From: an uncultured Peptostreptococcaceae bacterium
GTDB taxonomy: Bacteria > Bacillota > Clostridia > Tissierellales > Peptoniphilaceae
NCBI GenBank assembly: GCA_947283485.1
Contig: CAMYOU010000001.1
Coordinates: 123,292-187,291, forward strand
Direction of reading: 5' to 3'
DNA length: 64,000 nucleotides
The position numbers and the translations under genes are program-made. Each line of letters starts with the position of its first letter. Positions within the stretch are counted from its first letter, which is position 1. The notes under the pieces were generated by a model, which saw only the letters and a program-made list of their open reading frames with translations, had not been told where the DNA came from and did not search any database. Positions 53,666-62,554 of this stretch are shown here, one piece after another.

Positions 53666-53758
53666 AGAAGTCCTCCTTTCACTGTTGATTGTAAGATACC
53701 CGAGAAAGCGTTTTTTCTAACATGGAAACGGTGAGATGCTTTTCGTTTCCAAAGGGAA

Positions 53759-53767
53759 TGGTACAAT
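53759..53767 (+). promoter_or_regulatory. Extended -10 promoter of the EFR1 gene
   Basis: TGGTACAAT, identical to the element at 1186-1194, 18 bases before the ATG. Confidence 0.5.
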
Positions 53768-53785
53768 AGAACGAGAGGTGAAGAA

Positions 53786-54568
53786 ATGATACTGTATTAC
53801 ACGGGGACGGGAAACAGTTTGGCACTCGCCCGCATCCTCGGAGAGGCGATCGACGAAAAGCCGCTCCCAATTGCAAAATGTTATGAAGAGAAAGATTTCA
53901 CGGTCACGGACGACGCGCTCTATCTCGTCTTGCCGGTATATTTCTGGGGTGTGCCGCATCTCGTCGAAGCCTTTCTTGAAGAGGCGAAGATCGAGTCCTC
54001 GTACATCGCGCTTGTCCTCACGATGGGTTCGTCGACGGGCTATGCGATGCGCGATGTCGAGAGACTCCTCGCGCATAAGGGGCGACATCTCGACGCGACA
54101 GTCGCCGTTCGCATGCCCGACAACTACGTCCTCGCGTTCAATCCGCCCACGGAAGACAAGGCGGAACGGATTCGCATGGCGGGAGAGGCGGAGTTTCGCA
54201 CGTTCGCGTCGCGACTTCAGAAGCGAGAACACTTTACCCGGGATGTGCCCGGCTGCGGACGCTTTCTCTATCCCTTGGTGCGTCGTTTCTACGAGAACGG
54301 CAGAAGCACGGCAAAATTCTATGCAAAAGAAAACTGCATCGGTTGCGAAAACTGCAGTCACGTCTGCGGCGTCCACGCGATCGAGATCAGGAGCGAGCGT
54401 CCCGTATGGGTGAAGGATACCTGCGAGCATTGTCTCGCGTGCATCCACCAATGCCCCGTCGAGGCGATCGAATACGGGCGCATGACGAAAGGGCGACGTC
54501 GCTATGTGCATCCGAATTTTCGCATGAAAATAAGCGCGCGCAGACTCGAGAGGAGGCACCGTGCGTGA
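53786..54568 (+). CDS. EFR1 family flavodoxin-ferredoxin protein
   Basis: 260 residues. N-terminal flavodoxin-like domain (ILYYTGTGNSLALARIL phosphate loop for FMN, LVLPVYFWGVPHLVEAFL, VLTMGSSTGYAM). C-terminal two [4Fe-4S] clusters: CIGCENCSHVC (lacking the usual Pro after the fourth Cys) and CEHCLACIHQCP. Such EFR1 proteins shuttle electrons in anaerobes; the partner is unknown. AGAGGTG precedes the ATG. The end overlaps the following regulator by 8 bases, so the two are probably expressed together. Confidence 0.92.
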   Translation: MILYYTGTGNSLALARILGEAIDEKPLPIAKCYEEKDFTVTDDALYLVLPVYFWGVPHLVEAFLEEAKIESSYIALVLTMGSSTGYAMRDVERLLAHKGRHLDATVAVRMPDNYVLAFNPPTEDKAERIRMAGEAEFRTFASRLQKREHFTRDVPGCGRFLYPLVRRFYENGRSTAKFYAKENCIGCENCSHVCGVHAIEIRSERPVWVKDTCEHCLACIHQCPVEAIEYGRMTKGRRRYVHPNFRMKISARRLERRHRA

Positions 54569-56462
54569 TATGAGCGTCGCTTTCGACGAACATCCGTATC
54601 TTTCGATTCGGACGGTGACGGTCGGGACGACGCCGATCTATTGGAGCGAGTATCTCACACTCATCTGGGCGATCGAGGGAGATGTGGAACTCGTCATCGA
54701 CAACGAGCGATTTACACTGCGAGAGGGTTATGTCGACATCATCAATCCCATGGAACTGAGGGCGTTTTACGGCAACGGCAAGAATCGACTCGTGATTTTT
54801 ACGCTCAAACCCGCTTTTTTCGCGAATTTTTACGAAGACGCGATGCGTACATACTATCTCATCGATGCGGAGGAAAAACCGGTGACGCGTGCGCACAGGC
54901 TTCTCTTCTCGTATCTCGCACGGCTCTATTTTGAATATACGGAGAGACCGGACGGGAGAGAGAGTGCCATCCACGAGACGCTTTTATCGCTCTTTTACCA
55001 TCTTCTCAACAATTTCCACTCGCTCTATTACGATATGGAGCGCGGGAGCGAGGATCAGAGCGAAGTCGAGCGTTTTCACCGCATCGAAAAATTCGTCGCC
55101 ATGCACTATCGCGAGCGCATCCGACTTGCGGACATCGCGGAGCGAGAGTTTCTTACGCCGTCCTATCTCTCGTTCAAATTCAAGGACGTGCTGGGGGAAT
55201 CTTTCCAAGACTATCTCTCGCGAATTCGTGCGGAAAAAGCCGCCAAATTTCTCCTCTCGACGGATGACGCCATCACGGAGATCGCGGAGGAAGTCGGATT
55301 TTCCCATCTGCGCTATTTTGTCGCGGCGTTTGAAAAACACTACGGCATGCATCCGGGTGAATACCGCGCACACTACAGGATCGAAGATCTCCCGGAGGAA
55401 AAGACGCTCTTCGCGCCTGCAAAGCGTCTTACGGAGGAGGAACTTGCACCGTTTCTCGCCGACTACTCCCGTTTTCTTCGCCGCAGCATCCTAAAACTTC
55501 CGATCGATCTCTCGCGAGAAGCGATCGGGACATATGACAAGACGGACACGATCTATCTCGGCGACACTTCGCTCTTCCTCGAGGAGGAGAATATGAGTCT
55601 CGTCCGCGAGGTGCAAAAGGAGATCGGCTTCCGCTACGGCATCTTAGATCGCCTCTTTACACGTGATATGGACGTCTATTGCGAGAACGCGGCGCATTTC
55701 ATCAATTGGACACGCGTCGAGAACATCCTCGATTTTGTAAGAGAGATGGATCTTACGCCGCGGATCCTCACGAACGACGCGCCGAGGGAAGTCATCGAGA
55801 ATTTTGTCGAGACATTTTCCGAGATCTACGACATGGACGCGCGGACGATGCTCCTTACGAAGATGCCCGAGGAAGTGATCCTCCCCGTGCAACAGAACGC
55901 GCGTTACGACACGGTCGAACCGATGGGCGCGCTCTTTGACGATCTCTTTTTGAACGGGAAAAAACCGATCCCCTCGCTCGTCGATCACATCGACGAACAC
56001 ACGGTGCTCACGAATGACACGTTTTTCGGCGGGGGCGGACTCTATACCGCCAACAGTCTCAACAAACCGCTCTTCTACGCGTGGAAATTCGCCTCGCTCA
56101 TGGGGCGGGAGATCCTCATCGCAAAAAAGGGTCTCATGGTGACGAAAAACGAGGACTCGTATCAGATTCTCGTCTACGCCGTGCCGGAGACGGAGGGGAT
56201 GTCCGCGGTTCTAAACGTCCTCGGACTCGATCGCGACTATCACATCACGCGCTTTATCCTCGGCGGCGAGGAGGGGTCGATTCATCGCAAATGGGAGCAA
56301 CTCGGCTCTCCCGAGCGGATCGACAACGACCACTGGTATCTCCTCGACGAGTATGTCCACCCGCGAATGGATTTTTTCTATGCGGAGAGAGCCTTTGTAT
56401 ACCCGATATTTACAAAGATTCAAAAAAATACGGCGATTTTATATCTCTTTGACGAAGTATAA
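54561..56462 (+). CDS. AraC family regulator fused to a GH39-like C-terminal domain
   Basis: 633 residues. N-terminal AraC cupin sensor (residues ~10-90), then a two-HTH AraC DNA-binding domain (~170-270) with LADIAEREFLTPSYLSFKFKDVLGESFQDYL and ITEIAEEVGFSHLRYFVAAFEKHYGMHPGEYR. Residues ~300-633 resemble the glycoside hydrolase 39/xylosidase-like module seen fused to some AraC regulators (VENILDFVREMDLTPRIL); no catalytic Glu pair was verified, so a sensor role is likely. Start is GTG 54561 close to GAGGAGG; ATG 54570 is an alternative. No sugar genes adjoin it: the neighbours are EFR1 and a MATE pump, the latter a possible target. Confidence 0.8.
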   Translation: MRDMSVAFDEHPYLSIRTVTVGTTPIYWSEYLTLIWAIEGDVELVIDNERFTLREGYVDIINPMELRAFYGNGKNRLVIFTLKPAFFANFYEDAMRTYYLIDAEEKPVTRAHRLLFSYLARLYFEYTERPDGRESAIHETLLSLFYHLLNNFHSLYYDMERGSEDQSEVERFHRIEKFVAMHYRERIRLADIAEREFLTPSYLSFKFKDVLGESFQDYLSRIRAEKAAKFLLSTDDAITEIAEEVGFSHLRYFVAAFEKHYGMHPGEYRAHYRIEDLPEEKTLFAPAKRLTEEELAPFLADYSRFLRRSILKLPIDLSREAIGTYDKTDTIYLGDTSLFLEEENMSLVREVQKEIGFRYGILDRLFTRDMDVYCENAAHFINWTRVENILDFVREMDLTPRILTNDAPREVIENFVETFSEIYDMDARTMLLTKMPEEVILPVQQNARYDTVEPMGALFDDLFLNGKKPIPSLVDHIDEHTVLTNDTFFGGGGLYTANSLNKPLFYAWKFASLMGREILIAKKGLMVTKNEDSYQILVYAVPETEGMSAVLNVLGLDRDYHITRFILGGEEGSIHRKWEQLGSPERIDNDHWYLLDEYVHPRMDFFYAERAFVYPIFTKIQKNTAILYLFDEV

Positions 56463-56596
56463 AAATGTACAATTCTACGATTTTTGATTTTTCAACATTT
56501 CCCGGAAATCGTGAATTTGTTCATAAAAGGGGACGCGCACGTCCATGAACTTTTTCCTCCAAGTCTTTACAATAGGACTGAATGGAGGTGTGACCG

Positions 56597-57937
56597 ATGG
56601 GCGCACAATATGAAAAACAGAATATGACCAAGACGCTCATTATGTTCGCACTGCCGATCATCGTGGAGCTATTGGTCTTTGAACTTTACAATTTGGTCGA
56701 TACATTTCTCGCGGGACGTTTTGTCGCCGATACGGCGATCGCCCCGATCCTCGTCGTCTATCCCTTACAGAGGCTCTACGGAGCGCTGGCGGTACTCGTC
56801 GGCGTCGGGACGTCGACAATTCTTTCGCGACATATCGGTTCGGGAGAAAAGGATACTTTTGCCATTGTCCGCACGGGTATGATCGTCATGCTGAGCTTGA
56901 CTCTGCCGATCACGCTTGTGAGCCATTTGGCACCGGAGCGCGTCTTGACGATTCTCGGCGCAACGCCGGATATCCTCGTTCCCGCGACCTATTATCTCAA
57001 GAATGCGACGGTGGGCGCGGTCTTCCTCGCGATGACGACGTTTCTCGCCTATGTGCTCATTTCGTACGGCAATACGACGCTGTCGCTCTTTGCAACCTCG
57101 ATGGGCGCGATCCTCAATGCGGTTTATTTCTTCGCATTCGGTGCGAATGCCCATGCGGTTGCCCTCTCGACCGCCGCTTCGCAGATGACGGCGTTTCTTT
57201 ATATCGCATTTGCCTTTTCGAAGAAGATGCGTACGATTCGCTTCCGCCTTTTCGGTCAAACCGAAATGCAGATTGCGTGGCCGATTCTCGTGGGCGGCTT
57301 CTCCGCATTTCTGATGGAAGCGGAGGAATCCTGCGTCATGCTGATCCTAAACCGTATGTTCTCCGCATCGACGGGTACACACGGCATCATGGTGCTCGGC
57401 ATGGTCATGAAAGTCTACATGTTTATCTTCGTCTTGCTCTTCGGCATCGTATCGGCGATGCAACCGATCGCCGCGTATTATTTCGGCGCGGAAAGGAGAG
57501 AAAAACTTCTCGAGCTTCTCTCGAAGACTTTGGTTCTCGGACTTCTCACATCCGCGGTGATGTGGGTACTTTTCCAAGTATTCTCGCGAGAACTCATCTC
57601 GGTGTTTGTCCGCGATCCGATGCTCATTGAAGAGAGTGCACGCGCTCTGCGCATCGTCGTCTCGGCGTTCCCCGTCGTCACGATCTACTATATCGGCATT
57701 TTCCTCTTGCAGGCGAAAGGCGAGAATGGAGCCGCGCTCATTGCGACGACCCTGCGTCTCTTCGGACTGCTCTTGCCCGCGATTTTCTTCCTTGGCAAGC
57801 GAGATGCCAATATGATTTTCTGGGCATATCCCATCACCGATGTGCTCGCGACCGTCGCGATGGCAAAATATCTCTACGACGATCTCGCACTTTCCAAAAA
57901 ATGGAAGATGGCGATGAACTATCTCCACTTATTCTAA
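56597..57937 (+). CDS. MATE family efflux protein
   Basis: 446 residues with twelve predicted membrane segments. N-terminal FALPIIVELLVFELYNLVDTFLAGRFV, GVGTSTILSRHIGSGEKD in the first half and GIVSAMQPIAAYYFGAERREK in the second are MatE signatures. GGAGGTG lies 6 bases before the ATG. It differs clearly from the MATE at 8575. Downstream of the AraC-GH39 regulator, which may control it. Confidence 0.9.
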   Translation: MGAQYEKQNMTKTLIMFALPIIVELLVFELYNLVDTFLAGRFVADTAIAPILVVYPLQRLYGALAVLVGVGTSTILSRHIGSGEKDTFAIVRTGMIVMLSLTLPITLVSHLAPERVLTILGATPDILVPATYYLKNATVGAVFLAMTTFLAYVLISYGNTTLSLFATSMGAILNAVYFFAFGANAHAVALSTAASQMTAFLYIAFAFSKKMRTIRFRLFGQTEMQIAWPILVGGFSAFLMEAEESCVMLILNRMFSASTGTHGIMVLGMVMKVYMFIFVLLFGIVSAMQPIAAYYFGAERREKLLELLSKTLVLGLLTSAVMWVLFQVFSRELISVFVRDPMLIEESARALRIVVSAFPVVTIYYIGIFLLQAKGENGAALIATTLRLFGLLLPAIFFLGKRDANMIFWAYPITDVLATVAMAKYLYDDLALSKKWKMAMNYLHLF

Positions 57938-57944
57938 AATGAGG

Positions 57945-57973
57945 ACGCCCTCCTAAGCGGAGGGCGTTTTTTT
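57945..57973 (+). terminator. Terminator of the second MATE gene
   Basis: Stem ACGCCCTCC / GGAGGGCGT, 5-base loop, T7. Confidence 0.9.
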
Positions 57974-58873
57974 GTGTCTATATACAGCGCGTATGATCTA
58001 TTCAATCGCATCAGTAAAGCGTCCTATATTTCGGACATTTTTTTCGATTTGTTTTTTGATACAATGAAAGACGAGAAGATGATGTTGTCGACGGCACGGG
58101 ACATTTGACAAGGATCTTGGATGTAACTTTTTTGCGAATTAGCATGATATTTGTATCGTATCTATTTTGAAATGAGAGATATCGGAGGGCGCGCCCTTCA
58201 CATGAGGAGGAAAATCGATGGATGTCTGATCAACATTATGGCGATGCACTGATTCTCCACCAAATAATGTGAGGATGGTGCCAGCATATTAGACGTGAAG
58301 CTGAAATACTCAACTGTATGGCTGATGCGGAAGCGCATGGAAGAACCATTACAAAGAAGTAATGCAAATATTAGTGAGCACATAAAAAATATTTTTCTTT
58401 AAGCGATGCTTGTGCGGTTATTATTCAGAAATTCCAAACAGCCTGAAATAAGGTAATAGAGAGGTGGTTTGTATCATAAAATATTACAATATCGACATAA
58501 TTATATCACTGGTATATTACATTTGATCGTCATTTGACATCCGTTTTGACCTTGGCTACTGAGAGACTGATCACATTTATTTTGCAAAGGTCGGGCCTAA
58601 ACGATACAACATCATGCATATGAAACATTGCATTGCACAGCTGAACCCAACTCTGAGTGCAACGGGGGAGTACTTTTGCATGCTACATTGGGCGCCGGCA
58701 AGCCGTGAAAAGCGAAAAAATAATACCGTGAATATTAAGTCTTTTTGCGTAGAAACGTAAATTATCTGGAGACCATCAAGAAAATGGAAAGAGAAAAAGC
58801 GGTTGGAGCAGGAGACTTAATAATCTAGAGAGTGGACATTATTTTAGATTAATAAACAGTAGGAGGATGTGCT
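57974..58873. other. Gene-free junction region at the start of the AT-rich island
   Basis: Nine hundred bases without a credible intact gene. Base composition changes from GC-rich to AT-rich inside it. It holds a GGGCGCGCCC palindrome (about 58187-58196) near the left part and one short frame that may be a transposase remnant (58271-58402). The right part, to the ribosome site AGGAGG at 58861, is leader or regulatory sequence of the sigma-54 activator. Confidence 0.6.
58271..58402 (+). pseudogene. Possible transposase remnant (IS1595-like)
   Basis: A 43-codon open frame with no start encodes DVKLKYSTVWLMRKRMEEPL, which recalls the helix-turn-helix of IS1595-type transposases (the pattern L-x-LKxY-x-TxWLMxxKxR). 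No DDE residues or terminal inverted repeats were seen. Weak evidence; it may be chance. Confidence 0.25.
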
Positions 58874-60964
58874 ATGAAAAAAACAATTGTAACGATCACC
58901 TGTGATAAAGAGGCATCTATATATCATGGAACTCAACTGCAGGATCTGTTTAATGATCGCATTTCCGTCTTCAGCTTTACGGTCGAGGAAATCCTTTCCT
59001 CCAGGATTCCGACAGCCGATCTGTATTGCATTACTACTGATGCAGCAGAGTTATTGCCTAACTTCCATGAACAGATCCCCGCCGATGCGCAAATTGTTTT
59101 ATTTTTTGTTACATATTCCAAACAAATGCTAGCCACGTTAAATCAGATCCCTGCGGGAACCACTGTGCTTTTTGTTAATCTCAGTGAGAAAATGTCACAA
59201 GAATGCATTACGAGCCTTAATCAACTGGGCGTTAATCATCTGAAGCTCCGACCTTGGTATCCTGGGGCTGATCCGCATCTATTAGAAGGTGTTTCTCTCG
59301 CTATAAGTCCTGATGAAGTCCGTTACGCTCCATCCGAGGTCAAAACTGTAATCAACCTTGGACAACGTGTGATTGATTGTAGTTCCGTAATGGAGATTAT
59401 TCTTAAGCTGCGATTCTTCGATCTTTTAGAAGCTCCTCATATAAATTCTTATCTTTCTTCTATAGCCTCCAACAGCTATAGCGTGGATGAGTTGCTTGGT
59501 CGCTCACTCCGTTTGGAGTCAAGTTTTCAGAGCCTCATTGATGTTTTAGATATTGGTATCATCGGAATCAATGAAACGGATGATATTTTTGTATACAACA
59601 AGAAAGCTGAAAAGCTCATTGGTTTTTCTCTTAGCGATGCCGTTGGAAAGCGGGCGGATGCTATTGTTCCGTTTCTCCCATTTGCAGAATGCCGAAGAAG
59701 GCATCTAACTATAAATGATCGTCTGATTCGTTTTCACGGGATGCCACTGAACATTAGCGTAATACCAATTACGAGACAGGGAAAGCATATTGGAGCTATA
59801 GCCGTGTTTCAGCATTTTGGAGAAGAGGAAGACAGGCAACACAAGTTGCGTTGCCAGTTAATGGATAAAGGACATCAGGCTAAATATACTTTTGATGATA
59901 TCATCGGCAAGAGCCTCGCTATTTGCAAGGTTAAGGACATCGCTCGAAAGATGGCTCGCACGAAAGCATCCATCCTCATCACTGGAGAAAGCGGGACTGG
60001 TAAGGAGCTTTTTGCCCACGCTATTCACAATGCTTCAGACAGAAAAAATGGTCCGTTTATTGCCATTAATTGCGCGGCTCTTCCAGAAAATCTTTTGGAA
60101 AGCGAACTGTTTGGCTATGTGGAAGGTGCTTTTACTGGCGCAAAAAAGGGTGGGAAAATGGGCCTTTTTGAATTCGCTCATACCGGAACTCTGTTTTTAG
60201 ACGAGGTGGAAGGCATGAGCCCGCTTCTACAGATTAAGCTCCTTAGAGTGATACAGGAACATGAAATTACTAGAGTAGGAGATAATCGCCTCATTTGCGT
60301 GGATGTGCGCCTCATTGCGGCTACCAACGAAAAACTGAATTTGCTTGTAGAAAAGGGACTCTTTCGCCAAGATCTTTACTATCGTCTCAACACTCTTCCT
60401 ATCACATTGGCACCACTAAGGGAGCGACGTGAAGACATCTTGCCTCTCATACAAGTATTTCGTCAGGAACTAGACAGTCATTTCACGCTATCTCCCGATA
60501 CAGAGTTGATGCTTTTAAATCACTCATGGAAGGGCAATGTCCGCGAGTTACACAACTATGTGGAATATTTCTCGTATTTGGATCAAGAACTCATTGAACC
60601 AGAAGATCTGCCCCCCGGATTCTATGAAGAATCTGTATCCACTAGAGTTAATGCGCATATAGACAATACTATGTATGCAAATGATGAACAGCTATTTCAA
60701 AGGATGGTAGGTAAGCAGAAAACGAATTGTCTTTTTCTTCTGAAAACTCTGGCTCAGGGTGCCGAATTAGGAATCTCCATGGGTCGAAACTATCTCGGAC
60801 AAAAAGCGAAGGAAGCAAAACTTCCTTTGAGTCAGTATGCCATTCGTGAACTCCTCAAGAAGATGGAAGAGGTGGATTATATCATCATATCCAAAGGAAG
60901 GTGTGGCACCCGTATCACAGAAAAAGGTCTTCACTTTTTGCAACAATATGATGAGACATTGTAA
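58874..60964 (+). CDS. Sigma-54-dependent transcriptional activator with PAS domain
   Basis: 696 residues. N-terminal ~190 residues are an uncharacterised sensor region (alternating strands and helices, no phospho-acceptor set recognised). PAS domain at ~215-320 (LIDVLDIGIIGINETDDIFVYN). AAA+ domain at ~345-580 with Walker A GESGTGKE (371-378), the sigma-54 contact loop GAFTGA (418-423), LFLDEVEGM, and RLIAATNEKL. The C-terminus (~600-696) is not a Fis-type helix-turn-helix but looks like a winged helix (MGRNYLGQKAKEAKLPLSQYAIRELLKKMEEVDYI). AGGAGG precedes the ATG. Codon use is AT-rich, unlike genes before 58 kb. It probably activates the -24/-12 promoter at 61123. Confidence 0.92.
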   Translation: MKKTIVTITCDKEASIYHGTQLQDLFNDRISVFSFTVEEILSSRIPTADLYCITTDAAELLPNFHEQIPADAQIVLFFVTYSKQMLATLNQIPAGTTVLFVNLSEKMSQECITSLNQLGVNHLKLRPWYPGADPHLLEGVSLAISPDEVRYAPSEVKTVINLGQRVIDCSSVMEIILKLRFFDLLEAPHINSYLSSIASNSYSVDELLGRSLRLESSFQSLIDVLDIGIIGINETDDIFVYNKKAEKLIGFSLSDAVGKRADAIVPFLPFAECRRRHLTINDRLIRFHGMPLNISVIPITRQGKHIGAIAVFQHFGEEEDRQHKLRCQLMDKGHQAKYTFDDIIGKSLAICKVKDIARKMARTKASILITGESGTGKELFAHAIHNASDRKNGPFIAINCAALPENLLESELFGYVEGAFTGAKKGGKMGLFEFAHTGTLFLDEVEGMSPLLQIKLLRVIQEHEITRVGDNRLICVDVRLIAATNEKLNLLVEKGLFRQDLYYRLNTLPITLAPLRERREDILPLIQVFRQELDSHFTLSPDTELMLLNHSWKGNVRELHNYVEYFSYLDQELIEPEDLPPGFYEESVSTRVNAHIDNTMYANDEQLFQRMVGKQKTNCLFLLKTLAQGAELGISMGRNYLGQKAKEAKLPLSQYAIRELLKKMEEVDYIIISKGRCGTRITEKGLHFLQQYDETL

Positions 60965-60983
60965 ACAATTATAACTGGGCATT

Positions 60984-61021
60984 AAATTGGACGAAAAATA
61001 ATCCATCAAGGCATCCAATTT
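60984..61021. promoter_or_regulatory. Inverted repeat, candidate activator site or terminator
   Basis: AAATTGGA (60984-60991) and TCCAATTT (61014-61021), perfect 8-base arms 22 bases apart, about 105-140 bases upstream of the -24 element, the usual place of an upstream activating sequence. Confidence 0.45.
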
Positions 61022-61122
61022 ACAGCCAATTATTAGTCAAGTGCATTTTGATCATTTTTGCATATGGAGCTTTTTATTGTTTTTTAGGACTTTTTCTATT
61101 ATTTTTGAAGATCAATCAATCT

Positions 61123-61137
61123 TGGCACGACTATTGC
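61123..61137 (+). promoter_or_regulatory. Sigma-54 (-24/-12) promoter of the symporter operon
   Basis: TTGGCAC-N5-TTGCT: GG at 61124-61125 and GC at 61136-61137 are exactly 12 bases apart, matching the RpoN consensus TGGCAC-N5-TTGC in every conserved position. It lies about 135 bases before the symporter ATG. Confidence 0.85.
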
Positions 61138-61230
61138 TATTATAAAAATTGAATAGGTGATGATATCGTTTATGATCCGGATCGTAATTTTGATGCTTTC
61201 ACCTGATTTGATTTCTGTTATGCCACAGGG

Positions 61231-61246
61231 TGTGAAGTATTTCACA
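61231..61246. promoter_or_regulatory. TGTGA-N6-TCACA palindrome in the symporter leader
   Basis: TGTGAAGTATTTCACA is a perfect 16-base palindrome of the CRP/FNR-family type, downstream of the sigma-54 promoter and 27 bases before the start codon, where binding or RNA folding could block expression. Confidence 0.6.
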
Positions 61247-61272
61247 TCTAATCAAGATTGCAGGAGGTCTAT

Positions 61273-62535
61273 ATGAATAGTGCAACTCAAAAAAAGTCCA
61301 TATGGAAAAGTTATCGTTTTCCAATTCTATTGATCAGTTCCATTATTATTGGATCCATTATTGGTGTCGTCATGGGAGAAAAAGCAACGTCCTTAAAGCC
61401 TTTTGGTGATATTTTTCTCAACCTAATGTTCACCGCGATCGTTCCTCTGGTATTTACAACGATTGCTAGTGCGGTGGGCAATATGATGAACATGAAGCGT
61501 CTTGGAAGCATTTTGGGGAATATGTTGTTGGTATTCGTTGTAACTGGTATCATCGCGGGCATTTTAATCATTGGAGCCGTGACCATATTCCCACCTGCAC
61601 GTGGGGTAGACATACCTGTTGAGGCCGCTGGAGAATTGCAGGAAGTTAATTTATCAGAAGCCGTAGTTAATGCCATTACGGTAAATGATTTTTCGTCAAT
61701 CTTGTCACGCAAGAATATGCTCCCTCTGATTATATTCTCTATCTTATTCGGCTTCTGTGTAAGTTCTTGTGGAGGCAAGGAAAGCTATCTTGGAAAACTT
61801 CTTAACAATCTTTCGGAAGTTATGATGAAATTCATTGACATTATTATGTTGTACGCACCAATTGGTCTAGGTGCTTATTTTGCCAATCTGGTAGGTGAAT
61901 TTGGACCACAGCTTCTTGGTGCGTATGGACGAGCAATGTTAGTCTATTATCCTTTATGTATTTTCTACTTTCTTGTTTTCTTTACATTATATGCGTACTG
62001 GGCGGGTGGCAAGAAGGGCGTTCAACTAATGTATAAGCACATCCTTCCTCCTACTGCAACCTCTCTTGCTACTCAGAGTTCCGTGGCTACGCTTCCTGTG
62101 AATCTGGAGGCCGCTAAAAAAATAGGCGTTCCCAAGGATATCCGTGAGATTATTCTTCCGGTAGGTGCCACTATGCATATGGATGGGACTGTGTTTGCAA
62201 GTATCTTAAAGATTGCCTTTTTATTTGGCATATACGGCAAGTCATTTACCGGAATCGGAACGTTTGCATCGGCGATGCTTATCGCTGTAATGTCTGGGGT
62301 TGTAATGTCGGGCGTTCCTGGTGGTGGTTTGATTGGTGAAATGTTGATTGTAAGTTTATACGGGTTTCCGGCAGAAGCATTTCCAATGCTAGCAACGATC
62401 GGCTTCCTTGTAGATCCTATTGGTACTTGCATCAATGCAACTGGAGATACTATTGCGTCCATGATGGTTACACGGTTAATTGAAGGAAAAGATTGGCTTG
62501 AAAAGAGGTTGACTTGCACTGAAGCAAAATTATAA
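61273..62535 (+). CDS. Dicarboxylate/amino acid:cation symporter (SLC1/DAACS family)
   Basis: 420 residues. Compared with the copy at 51215 it has the fuller family pattern: N-terminal GVVMGE, PLVFTTIASAVGNM, first hairpin ATSLATQSSVATLPVN, helix 7 VGATMHMDGTVF, second hairpin SGVPGGGLIGEML, and NATGDTIASMMVTRL in helix 8, where the Asp contacts the amino group of substrate. Import of an acidic or small neutral amino acid is likely. ATG 61273 follows AGGAGG at 6 bases. First gene of the sigma-54-controlled operon. Confidence 0.92.
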   Translation: MNSATQKKSIWKSYRFPILLISSIIIGSIIGVVMGEKATSLKPFGDIFLNLMFTAIVPLVFTTIASAVGNMMNMKRLGSILGNMLLVFVVTGIIAGILIIGAVTIFPPARGVDIPVEAAGELQEVNLSEAVVNAITVNDFSSILSRKNMLPLIIFSILFGFCVSSCGGKESYLGKLLNNLSEVMMKFIDIIMLYAPIGLGAYFANLVGEFGPQLLGAYGRAMLVYYPLCIFYFLVFFTLYAYWAGGKKGVQLMYKHILPPTATSLATQSSVATLPVNLEAAKKIGVPKDIREIILPVGATMHMDGTVFASILKIAFLFGIYGKSFTGIGTFASAMLIAVMSGVVMSGVPGGGLIGEMLIVSLYGFPAEAFPMLATIGFLVDPIGTCINATGDTIASMMVTRLIEGKDWLEKRLTCTEAKL

Positions 62536-62554
62536 GTATGAAAAGGAATGTATC

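Noticed and set aside
53717..54559. A 280-codon leftward frame
   Set aside because: Antisense to the EFR1 protein, whose eight cluster Cys are on the plus strand.
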